Assembly (NCBI GenBank): GCA_000310025.1
Contig: FN649729.1
Location: 1,330,381-1,394,380 of the forward strand
Reading direction: 5' to 3'
DNA from: Ectocarpus siliculosus
Taxonomy: Eukaryota > Sar > Phaeophyceae > Ectocarpales > Ectocarpaceae
Length of the DNA: 64,000 nucleotides
Position numbers and translations under genes: made by a program. Of this stretch, positions 10,588 to 23,100 are shown piece by piece; within the stretch, counting starts at the first letter, position 1; each line of letters starts with the position of its first letter. The notes under the pieces are model-generated. The model did no database searches and was not told where the DNA came from. It saw only the letters and a list, made by a program, of their open reading frames with translations.

Positions 10588-12382
10588 GGTCTGAACCAAC
10601 GTACTTTTTCGATCGCACACGCACACGCGCACACGGCCCCTGTCTGCAGTACAAAAAGGGGTATCACCTGCACAACTGCGGCCAGAGGTACGCAGAATAC
10701 CAACAACCAGTTGTACCCACAGACTCGGGAGGAAGCAGCACACAAGGCAACACCGTATCAAGTCAGCCACTAACTCTGGTCAAGCAAGATCCCCCACCAC
10801 GTCCACCACGAGCACACGGAACCCCGAGTGCGCTTCTTGTGGAAATTTCGAACGTTCTTGAGAAAATTCCGGAGAAAAAAAAACGAGGTCTTCTTGTGTA
10901 TGTTGATGGGATACATCTACGTACGTAGTCCCACAACAACACAACAACAACGGACAACAACGCCCGATCGTGACACGGCAGTGTGCGTGAACTTCGAGGC
11001 GAGTCGGGAGAAGAGGGGAATCCCGCTCACATATCCAAACTTCCCGTTAATACCTTCCTCGGATATAATGTGGGAAGGAGCTTATCCCGCCGGTTTTTGC
11101 AGCGTATATGAACAGAATAAATATTTTAGGTGTTCCGCGGCGGGTCATCGTAAGAACGTTGGGGAAAGGATTAATGCGAAAGAAGGTCTTCCCTGCGGTT
11201 GCTGCGTTGGAATATAACCTCAACCCATAGGCCGCCTGATGAGTAGTCTAAATCACTGCAGCAAACCTTTTGCTGGGGCAGCGCTCGCTGCTTGTTTCCT
11301 AAGTGAGCACCAACCGAGAATATCTAGATCCGTTTTTTTTGTTGGTAAGGTTGCTGCATGTTGCTGTCCTCAAAACTATAAACCGTCGTTCTATGGAAGC
11401 CCTCTACTCTGGGTGAGCAGAGAGTCCGGGAGTGTGGTGGCTATCTCCTGCCACCCTTCCTGCCACCGGAGGTTGGCTATTTCCTTTGGTGCAATATGGC
11501 GAGGAATGCCAAGCGTGACCGAGCGAACTCAGTCAAGCTAGGTTGGCGCGGAGAGTGGGCGAGCCTTCGCGGACCCATTTCCAATTCTCCTAAAGATTCA
11601 TCAACTCTTCGCAGCCGTTGGGAATCGTAGGAGTCGTGGACCCTCGGAGAACGGTAATCTATTATCACATATTCCCTCAGATCCTACTCTTTATGTACGT
11701 GTATCTGTGCTCCCTGAATCTCCATATCCTGACCTCCACAGTTCGTGTCATTGCTCAGGTACCTTCCAACATCTTCTACCGGTCCAACTGACACGGACAC
11801 ACGTACGCCTTTCATGATCACAGGCCAGCTACCCACAAAAGGGCACACACTCGTTTTTAAAAACTAAACATTAGGTTCACTATTTTATCCGATTGTCTAT
11901 CCCGTCTGCCACAACATGCACAGCATTGTTTGTGGGCGCTACACTATGTAGTCATATCTCCACAACAAGTAATAGTGCTTGTGCATCGTGTCATCACGCT
12001 CCTGTTTAGCCTTTCGCGGGCGACAAACATGTCATGATTCAGAGACCGTCCAGCATGTTCCAGACAGACCGCGAAACCTTGTCGCTCTACATGGGCTCCA
12101 CAAAAAGAGTGCGGTGCGGTGAGAGTTTATCTACCTCGCGCATACGGGGTGCTGGTTCATTGTTCCAGAGAGCTCCACCGGCTGACTAAATCTAGTCCTT
12201 ACAACATTTGTTGTGGTCTCAGAAGTCGAGGCGTGGCCATGCGAAAAACGCATCAACAAAAAAAAATAAACACGGCTGTCGGCCTAATGCTTCAAACCTC
12301 TTAAGCTATTGAACTGTTGAGAGTAGCTATACGAGGGCACCACAGATTCTCTACGGCACCATGAGGAAACGCTAACACTCGA
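10588..12382. other. Intergenic region between PGM3 and the WW-protein gene
   Basis: This stretch lies upstream of the WW-protein start and downstream of the PGM3 stop, so it should hold the PGM3 3' UTR and the promoter and 5' UTR of the WW-protein gene. Short frames exist but none has a recognisable domain or splice context. I see no repeat or RNA gene here. Confidence 0.6.
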
Positions 12383-14146
12383 TCAAACGGAGGCAGGCCG
12401 TTCCCCCACACCGCCCGCGATGTCGTGTACCGCTTGCATGGCCTCGAGGCACAGGGCGTCCGCGGCCTCTCGGGTGTCAGCCTCGGCGTAGACGCGCACG
12501 ACGTCTTCCGTTCCTGACGGCCGCACGAAGCACCTTGACAACATGCCCCCACAAGATGAGTAGGTAGGTGGTAGCACACGGAAGATTTGCACGGAGAGAT
12601 TAAGCAGGAGGCCGGTGTGGCGGGAGGCCATCGTACGCAGAAAGGCAAAGGAGAGGTTGATGTGGCGGGAGGTCTTTGGGCGCGTAAAAAGAACACGCAC
12701 TAAGAAGGAACCTCATGAACATCTCATGCTAACAACGTCCGCCATTCTCGACGGCGAGGCACAAAACCTCTCGGCAAGTCCCGAAAGAAAGCAGCGGACG
12801 AACGAGATACCAAGATGCATGAGCTTCAACAGCTTGGCGCGGTGCGCTCAGCATATTGAAGGACGGTCATGGCGAAGGGGGAAATCGAATTCAGCGACAT
12901 ACCTACCTACCTTCGGTCAAGGTGCCAACGCGGCAATTTAGCAGTGAGGTTCGATGCTGAGGACTCTTCAGCGTTGAAGCCATAGTTTCAATATGCAGAG
13001 AGTAAATACACATCGTGACAAAGCTAGGGATCGGAATGCAGAGACTCTCGCCGAGCAGCAACCAATCGACTTGATCCGCACAGGGAGTTTGCACCCCCTC
13101 GCCTTCAGCGTCGCTCGATAGCTTGGAGACGTCGTTACAAGCGACGGCACACCCCGGAACCAAAGGCGTACAAACCTAGCTCACCTGCCGTTGGGGGTGG
13201 TAGCCATGGCCTTGTCGAGGGCGGCCTGAAGCCCGGGGGGGCGGAGAGCGCTGGTTTCGTCTGGGCTGCAGGTGATGATGGAGCGGTCTGCCACCGCGGT
13301 CTTGGCCTGGCGGCTGGGGAGATCCGCGTACAACGCCGCCCAGTCCTGCCGAACCCCCCATTTCGAAGCCAGAGTCAATCAAGCCAACAGGGGAGAAACA
13401 AAAGGAGTACACAAATAGCGATATAAAAAAAATCGATACAATAGCCCGAAAAGGTTCGAACTCTTTGTCTTCGACGTCTCGTCTTAATTTAGTGATGAAT
13501 AGCACCTTACCTCTTGATCACACTTCGGCGATGTACCACGCTGGACTAGAATATTCTCTGCTAGAGCCACGCCAGAGGCTTCCCCAACCAATGCAAGGAA
13601 GAAGAGCAGGCAGGAATAGCACCCCTCCTTGTGCGAACACATATATCGAGAGGGTCAGTCACCTTGCAGCTCCACCCCTTGAGGCGCAGCACCGCCTCGC
13701 AAAACAGCAGGTCGCTCAGAGCGTCTCCGACGGCCTGGTTGATGAGCGTCGCCGAAGACAGGAGCCGGCGGACAGACTGCTCCATCGCCGCGTCACCAGA
13801 GCTCGTCTGAGGACACCGCAAAAGACGCAACCGCCCCCAAAAGAGATTAGCTACAACCAGGTGCAACGCATGGTAATGGTAAGCAAGGGGGTCGAAAAAA
13901 TTGATCAATAAGTTTCACACACGCGCGTCTTGCTATGACCTTCCTTGCTTGGAAATGTGCAACCCCTCCTGCCAAAAAACTATGACAGGGTTCGTCGGGA
14001 TTGTCTCGGGTGTGGTGCGCCATCAACGAAAACGACGTTGTATAACACATCATGTGGCCTTCTTCGTTTCGATCAGGAAAGCAAAAATGGCGGCGGCAGC
14101 AGCAGTGACAACAACAACAACGACGAAAGCAAGCAAAAGCAAAAGC

Positions 14147-14178
<32 letters not shown>

Positions 14179-17100
14179 AAACAACGACGACGACGACGAC
14201 GACACAAAAACAAAAAACAACAACAACAACAACAACGATGACGACGACGACGACACCATACCTTCTGCATGTCGATGAGGCGAGCCAAGACCTTATCCTT
14301 GAAGAGGACCGTTCCGTGACCGTTAGCCTCGAAGTAAACCCCCACGTCGTACTTCTCAGCCTCGTGGTGAACGAACTTCACCCCCGTCTTCGCGATCGCC
14401 ACGGGGACCCCCTGCGCCTTGAGATACCTGAAACAAGAGGCCCACACGCGGTACGCGGTCCAACTTTATTTAGAACAGTTGTCAACACCATGGTCGAGCG
14501 TCAAATGCGGCGTTCCGTGTGCAAGTTTTTTTACTCCCGTATCTATCGAAAATTACAGAGCAGCAGCTTTGAAGAACAAACCAGGCCTGAAGGGATCGAG
14601 AAAACATCCGAACAGCCCATTTCTGGGCCGACTATGAGCAGTCCTGGACAAGTCGAAGCTCGTGTGCGACAAAACGCCAGGGGCGGGGCACCTTGTCTTG
14701 GAAGGCGAGACCGCCTGCCACAACAAGATACCGTTTCCCTCACGCCGATTTTCGTAGCCCGACTACTCCGCATCAACTCGGGTGACAGACAGTACCGATC
14801 GATACTACATCTTTGGAAGATACGATAACACCTTCCCAGCGCCAGTCACCCTGCGCAAGAGAAAAACGAGCTTTGCAAGTCAGTCTGGGGGTGCGTCATG
14901 TGGAATACACCGCACTCCGAAACTAAACACGCACGTGTGTAAGCACCTTCAACATCCTGCGGGGAGGGGAGGTACGGTACAATACTCACTGGGTCGATCC
15001 CCCGTTAGCGTAGGCAGTCTGGACCACGGACATCGAAAACTCCTGCTCGAAAGGCAGACCCAAGGCAAGGCAAGGGCGGCGACGCACGGCAGTCCGCGCG
15101 AGGGCCAAGATGGATCGAAATAGAACAGATGGAATGACAGGCCGGAGGGGCGCATTGGTGTGTCCCAATTCCCAGGTAGTACAGTACAAGCTTGAGGGCT
15201 CTCCCTGCCCTCGGTTTCGTAGAACTTAGAAAAGTGAAAGAAGCGATTGTGATTTTACTTGTCGCTTCGTTGACACCAGAAACATGCTCACCCCTCACTC
15301 CCGAGAAATACCGATACGTTGGCGTGACCCCCAACAAATATCGGGAAAATACGGCGTCCCGATAGAATGGGGCTGAAGGCATTTGACACCGGCTATTCAA
15401 CCTCGACCTTCTCTTTCAAGTATTTGGAGGCTCAGCTACAAGAAGGAGTTTCACCGGGTGTCGAGAAAGACGGTGACACTCGTCAAAAATATGCTGAGAA
15501 AGAGTAATGGTCACGAGAAAAAGGAACATACTAATACAATAACAGTGAACCCTCCAATCTATTCTCGCTCAGGTTCACGTTCTATTCTTTGAAATGGGTA
15601 AACGACAAAAATTTTCAGCGTAAGTAGGGTATACCTTGTCCAGACCGAGCTTCGCCAGCTCCTCGTGGATGAAGGCAGCGCACAGCGCGGCGATCTTGTC
15701 CCCGTCTAGGAGAACCCACTTTCCACTAACGAACCAAAGAATGGCGCAGCAGAGGCAACAAGAAACAAAATCATCATGAAAGACCACTACATACAGCAGT
15801 AGCGCAGAGAGAATATTTGTCAGGGAACGGGATGAGATGCTCTGCCACTGAACAAAAGGCGTGTCATAGGATCCACAAAAAAAAAAAAACGCTTCGTCGC
15901 GAGAGACCGCTCTTCTAGCAGAGAGATGATGTCTTGTCAAGGAACTGGAGAAACAAAGGATAATCTCGTCGTCGTTAGGAAGAAACCTGATTCACACGCC
16001 CAGCACCAACCTCTCTTCCTGCTGCTGTTCAGCCCCCCCCGCGCGACAACCTCATGTTAATGTTTTTGAAAACAACCATACAATCAAAAAGACGGAAACC
16101 CAATATGGGATGCACAACCCGGTTCACGCACGAAAAAATGGGCTCGAAACAAAAGAAAAATCCCACACCTCTTCCCCAACTCCGGAAACCCGTGTCGAAT
16201 ATGTGATGCACAACCCGGTTCACGATCGAATCTCCACCGGATTTTGACTCTCTGAATCACTGAAAATTCAATCCAGTACGTACCGTGGAAGAATATGGAT
16301 GTCAGAGACAGACTCCTTCCAACTCACGTGTCGTCGAAGAAGTGGTACACAAGTCGGTCCGCGTCTCCGTCGAAGCTGCACAGACGCTTGCCGGTATCGT
16401 TCGCCGCAGATACGCCGGAAGGCGGGACTCCTTTCTGCGAGAGAAGAAGAATGCAGCGGAAACAGAAAAAAAAAGAGCAGCACGCAAAGTCCCCGCGATT
16501 TGTCAGCATTCAACACCGCAGCAGCAAGCATTCCGTACCAGACACGCTCCTCTTGCAAACAACAACACACGCAACCTCAACAATTCCCGCCTCCCAAATG
16601 GCGAACGCGGTGGATGTGGGCCAATAAGGGTGCCACCGCGTGGCATCGGTACAAACCATCCCGACAATGTATGTAGTCGCACAAGTCGCCACGAAGATTG
16701 ATAAAGAAAGCACCCTGGACTCCAAGGTAGGTAGGTGAAGTCGTGAGCAATGGCTGATCAATATGGAAGACAAAAAAATTTTTTTCACGAACTCGTACAA
16801 AAGAGGAAGAATAATTTATCGCGAGCGTCGGAGAGAATGCAAAGATGCGGGCGAGTATCATGGAACTCTGGGCGAAAACTCAACCGAGTTGTCCGGTTCT
16901 TACTTTTTTACCTCGGGTGGGTTCTCGCAGATACTTGCAAAACCGCCGACCCGTGCGATCTTCCCTATTCCTGAGAGGTTTAAATGTAAACTATTATAGT
17001 CACACGGGCGTTTTTTTTTTTCCCGGGAAAAAAATGACCACGAGCACAAAAAAAAAGGGGGGGGGGGCAGAGCATTTCTTGACATATTTTTTTTGGTTTT

Positions 17101-20100
17101 GGGGAGGACATTTGTATCTTTAAGAAGAAGTCAAATCTGAATTTACTTGATTTTCTTATTCATGCCGATTTGTTACTAAATCGTCCACACGCCCAGTCAG
17201 GGCGCATCTGCTACACCAGTAATTGGCTAAAATTCGCATGATAGACACTACCGGTAGTTAAGAACTCATGTAGCGGGCTAGGCGATGCATGCTCTTCTGC
17301 TTCGGCAAATGCGTATGTGCAACTCTCGCGCGTGAGCATCTCGCTGCTTTCCTGATTGGAGATAACCGCTGATTGTGCAAATAAGTACAACTTCGAAATA
17401 TTGAAATAGAAGGTGTCTGCCGCACCTGCATCTCGCGATACGGCATACATACAGAAATAGAGGAAGAAAATAAAATATGAAAAAAAGGAAAAAAATGAAG
17501 GGAAAAAAAGCGAAAAGACTAAGATACGTCAGCGGCAGGATTTGAACCTGCGCGTGAAATCACAATGGGTTTCGAATCCATCCCCTTAACCACTCGGGCA
17601 CGCTGACTTGTTGGACGTGCCTAAAATCCTACCTTTTTGAATCAGGGTATGCATAGTTTCAGTCAGTCACACGAGTGGATTGGCAAGTCCCACAAGGGCG
17701 GTGGTGTTGTTTGGGGAAGTATAGTATTGTAATGGGGAATAAAATACTTTCTCGATTTTTTTTTTAACGGGTCCTCGAAAAAGTCAAACGTTCGGATTTC
17801 CCGACTTGTGCTTTCGAACACTTGCTTTAAAACCGCCATTGTGGTGCTTTCCCTCCCAAAAAACAACTCGAATGGAGCAAAATCATGCTGTTTTACGGCT
17901 GCGCTGCGGAAGGGGGGAGGGCGACGCCGACGACGAATTCTTAACGACTTCACCTCACGACCCATTCTGCAGGGAGCATCTTCCACTTTAATTCCTTCAC
18001 TTCCCCCAACCACTTCGTCCACGCAAATAGAACTTGGTGCACAAGCTGGGCGCCGTCATGCATTAGGGGTGCCGGTATTTCGTATGACGGAAGATACCAC
18101 CCCCTCTCGAAAATCTAAATTTCCACCCGACAGCGACACGGAGTGGGGTGCCAGAATCCCCTAAATAGAGAAAAATGTTCCAACTGAAAGGCTTGTTCAC
18201 TGGTATGCAACATGTCATTTCATACCACTGGTATGGGCTATAGGTGGATCTTTCGATCAGGGCAGGATTGGGGAGAACAACTCGTTTCGCCATAATTAAT
18301 TGTGGATCTCTATTGTTGTGTCATTTGTGTTCGAAGTTCGAAGTGCGGTGACAATTTGCGTATCATACCGGCTTGGAGGTTTAAATAGATCATGGAAGGG
18401 CCCACGACAACCCAACCCAGCCGCGTTCCGCCTTTTACTGATACAAAACGCTTTTTATACACCAGAATAACTAAATATCAAGCGTGAGCGTGCCCAGAGC
18501 GTCTATATACTGCTGTGAATCGATAGCTTCTAAAAAACACACATTTTGAATCCCTACACACGACGATATTTTCCCGCAAAACAATGTGAGGTAGGTTGTG
18601 GTGTGAGTACCACGTTACTATAATAATTCATGGTCCACGTTAGTTATTCACGGTGCCCCTGTCAGGTGTCAGGGGGACCCCGTGGACTACATTCAACAGG
18701 ACCCCGTAAGTTGTTACTCCTTCCGTACGTTCCTCGCCGTCTCTCAAGTCAGCGCGCGTGATCAGACGGGGCGTCAGGGTATGTACTGCTGTTTAGGGTC
18801 AATACCATTACTCTTCTACCGTAGTAAAGATCGTGTCGTTTCGGGGTATTGTCGGGGTATGTTCCCTACCACAGCCTTTCTCACCGTGCGTTCGTGTTCT
18901 TACACCCGCGTGGGATTCCCCTCCCCAACGTGCAGTTTACATGCGGTTTGTTTCGGTTTGTTTCAAGGGTCAACTCTCACAACTTGCCCGAGAAAAGTGT
19001 GGATAAGGGTTTGAAGACTCAAACTGGTCAGGCTACCATGGCCAGCAATGTTCTTGTTCCTTCTGACTATTCATATTAGTAGTAGGCTTTGGTAGGCTCG
19101 ACGAAATAATACTCCGAAAACAACTTGTGGGACGCAAACGCAATGCGCATGGGTACACATGGGCATGTGTGTGGGTGCATTGTTGTGTTTCCATTTCCAA
19201 ATTGTACCTTTTCTAGTTGCCAGTTTTGGACGCCATGTGTAAACGACAAAAATACAAAATATCAACAATATCCTGGAGAAAACCCTCTTCCAAGCTGTGG
19301 CCAGTTTCGACGCTGTGGCTCTGGTTGCTGTGGTCGACTGCGGGTAGCCGAGAGCGTGTGCTCGTGGAGAATCAACCACGACCTGTCGTGGAATCAACAT
19401 CGTAAATCAAGATACCGGCGGCATCTCGCGCAAGGCTCAGAGTGGTGGCCGGCTGGTTCTGTGTTCAAACATTTTATCCAGCACGCCTACAAACGAAAAA
19501 CGTTCAGCTGCCCCAAAAGAAAAATTTGGCAGCGCACCCACCTGTAGTAGTCGGGAACGATTTCTTGAAACAATTTTTTATCCTAACGTAACTGTTTTTT
19601 TGTAGAAAGTATACGTAACTGTTTGTGTTTCCACACATGCTTTCGCGCACAAGACATAAAATAATGCCAGAATAAACAGTTCCACCGCGGTCTGCGTCAA
19701 GACCGGGAAAGCGCTCCGAGTAGACCGCCTAAACGCGTATCCACTCTCAAAGCACCCAAAAAAAAAAAACTTTTTTATACATCTGGGCTACGTACGTCGT
19801 CACCCGCGCAGAAGAAAAAATATGCCCAAAATCGAACACGCGGGGATTGGCCTGCCACACTGCTGTTCTGCACACCGGTCAGAACACTTCGTACAAGCGC
19901 GAAGGCAACCACCACAACACCCTATCAGCAACCACCACAACAAAAGAAAACAGAAGAAAACAGGCAAGTCGGAGCAACGCACCTTCTGCGCCCACTCAGC
20001 CCCGCAGCCCTCGTTCAGCTGCCCCTCGCCCACGCGGTTCCGCACCTCCACCTCCAGCCGTCCCCCCGGCATCTCTTCCGCCAATACCTAATACGCAAAA

Positions 20101-23100
20101 AAATAAAAAATAGTTAAAAAAAAAAGTTACCCGACACCAAACATGCAAGAAACACACGCGCGCGCACAAAGGCCATGGGTCCGAGGGCGCAGTACGAGAA
20201 GAGAACTCCAAGAGTGGTGTGCCCCTAGAGAATGGGAAGGACTGCGACACAAAGGCCTTGGGGGGCGGGGGGGCGACGCAGACCATAAATCAAATGAGGG
20301 GGGGGGGGGGTGCCGGAAACGACGGGAGGACCAACCCCTGGAAAAACGCCGCGCAAAACTCCCTCGAGAGCACACAATCCCTGTGGGTGACTCTATAAAC
20401 AAGAGAGACGGACACGTATGGCGGGAGACGGGACGCCTTCGGACGGATCGAACAGCAGAAAGTTACACACCTTTGCCAGGGCTTCCAGCTTGGGCGCCCC
20501 CACCCCGTGGGCGGCGTCGACGAACACGCCTCCCGGGTTCGGCTGCCTCGCTGCCGCCCGCTGAAACCACGAGCCGCCGCGCTTCTTAGGGTCCTCCGCT
20601 GCGGTGGAAACAAAAAAAGAGGGGGGAGAGAAAGTATAATAATGGAAACAAGTGCGTGAGTGTGTTTACTGGTAGAATTGATCTCGCTAACCGGCTGATC
20701 AATGAAAAGCTGCCAGTCTAAGTGTGTGTTAGAAGGGGGAGGGGAGACAAGAGGTGACAAGAAACAATATCCTTTGCGAAACGGTCCAACCACGGCGCTA
20801 TTGTCGTGTAGGGTCCTTCGCAAGCTGAGGTGGAGCGCGCGTCAGAGGTGTGGTCTGAAGAGAGTGTACGAAGAAGGCACGCACACCAACAGAAAAACAA
20901 AGACTAGAATACACTTGAGGCAAAGCAAACCCTCCGACTCGCGGAAGAAAAAAGAAGCCAAGTATGCATACACGCGGTAAGGACTAAAAATATGCATCTC
21001 GATACAAGAAACATATGTAGCCCAATACCCGGAACGTTTGCCCCAAACCTCTCACTGGTAAGACCTCTTCAAAATATGCCTCCTGATACTTTACTTCACC
21101 GACAGCGGGCAGGCTTTCTTGTGATGATATAGGTGAAAATGCTGAAAGAGAAAGAAAAAATCGAAAAAAACAACTGGCGAGCTCACCGCTGGCTAGGAGG
21201 TCCGCGAAGCTCGAGGCTAGCATCTTGTAGTACCCCTCCTCTCCGCGCCACTCCTCCTTCCCCCAGAACGGTCCCGAGCCGGCCTCCCCGTTCGCCATCC
21301 TACCGTAGCAGTACCGAATGCACACCGCAAAAGAAGACGTTTCCGGAAGGCACTCGGGGTGATGATGCTCAGCTGTTCAACCATCGTTGACGACCCACTA
21401 TCGGAAGATATAAACCTTGGAGAGCGAGGCTAAGAAAAGGGAACTTGTTTTCTTGCAACACATGGCACGAGACAAAAGCTTGCAGTGATGCTTGTCCCGT
21501 ACCACAGCAGAGACCCCTGTGCAGTGCCGGTATGTGGCCACAAAATTCAGCGTGTGCCCGCCGAAAACACTGGTATTGTACCGGCCACCGGCTCTATGCA
21601 ACCGGTACTAAACAGGGACCTCTACTATGTAATACAAGAGAGGGGGAGGGGGGGGTACGAATGAACCATAATTTGCGCGGTGAACTCGTGTACGCGCAGC
21701 GGCAGAAACGGGCCCAGATTCCGGGCGGAGTAACAGCACGGCAATTCAAGCAGCAGCAGCAGCAGCGGCGGCAGCAGCAGCAGCAGCAGCTCGGCAACAG
21801 CCTCGTGAGTGACAAGTCGAGCACCTGACGCAGTGGTGCAACATTGGCGTCGTCATGACGCCTTGGTCAAGCCCCTCCCCACCGACCAGAGATATGCCTA
21901 GGAGAGCGAGGGCGGCAAGCTTGGGGCTGTGGGGCCTGGTGTCCTGACATTTCGGGGTTGGGGTTGAGAGAGAGGGCAGAGCGTCCGTGTGGCGGGCGCA
22001 CACACAAGGTTGCGCGGCAACGGTCCATATCGGTTTCACGGCGAGTGTTTCGCGTTCCGCATCATCCCACAACAACACCACCGTAAAAAAAACAACGAGA
22101 TTCTCGTGCAGGATTACATAAGCACGCGCGCCTAAGGCAAGCTGCAGTACCAATGCTTGTATCATCATCTGGTGTTGTCGTCCTGTCGTTGAGGATCGTT
22201 TTCCCCGAGACTCTTCCCCGTCGTTCGTGGTTACCATTAAAGCGCACCGGTGGTATAGAGACTGGCCAGCAAGCAGCTACGACAGCTGCTGCCCTGACTG
22301 CTGCTGTCCCACAAGACATTGCACCACCAGTACTACCAGGGGGTGCATACGGCGTGCCCGAAACACGAACCCTCATGCAACACCGCTCACGCACATCCTA
22401 ATCTCCATCTTCCATAAGACGCACAGGTACAGATCCGAATTTCTCACGACGATGAAGCCCTGCGGCCGTGCTGCAAGGACCTCCTACGCAAAGAATGCGA
22501 GAACATTACAAAAAAAGGCCAGGCAGGGGGCACACGCAGATCCTAACCCTAACCTAGCCGATCCTACACTTTATCCAGTACGTTTGCATACTTGAAAAAC
22601 CTGCGTAGCTACTGTGCTGCAAGCACCTACTCTCACCTTGGCAACATAGACAATCGGGGTGAACTCCTCGTCCTCCTCCCCGCCGCCCCCCCCCTCCCCG
22701 GCCTTGCCGGCAGCACCCTTACCGTCCTTGGGCTTGGAGAGGGAGATGCCCTCCTTGGTGTAGATCTGGGCGAGAGCCTCCGACACCTTTCCGTTGGGCG
22801 TGTTGGCCAGCATCTTCTCGGTGCGGTTTTTAGTTTAAATTGGTAATTTTCAGAAAGGTGACGCGGGCAACCGGCGGGGGAGAAGGGGGGGTGAACAAAC
22901 CCGCTCCAGGCCGGGGAACGAGTGTGGATGACGGGTAGACGAGGGGGGAAATTGCAGGTAACAAGGCGGAAGAAGAGACTGAAAGCGCGTAAAATATCAA
23001 ATTGTGTTTGTTTCGTTCCTTCTAGGTCATGGCCAGAATTTCAGACCGACTATACCTGCATCGCTCGGGAACACTCGTTAGGAGTACGACACAGAACAGA

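Noticed and set aside
9903-10928. Plus-strand open frame of 341 codons
   Set aside because: It runs antisense across the first two exons and first intron of the WW membrane-protein gene. It shows no domain, is rich in Arg/His/Ser/Thr as expected for an antisense frame of GC-rich DNA, and has no splice or homology support.
10828-11217. Plus-strand 129-codon frame upstream of the WW-protein gene
   Set aside because: No domain, no recognisable start context or partner exons, and it overlaps the likely promoter and 5' UTR region.
14050-14278. Frames encoding poly-Asn/Asp, poly-Ser/Leu or poly-Val
   Set aside because: Pure translation of the CAA/CGA microsatellite inside a PGM3 intron.
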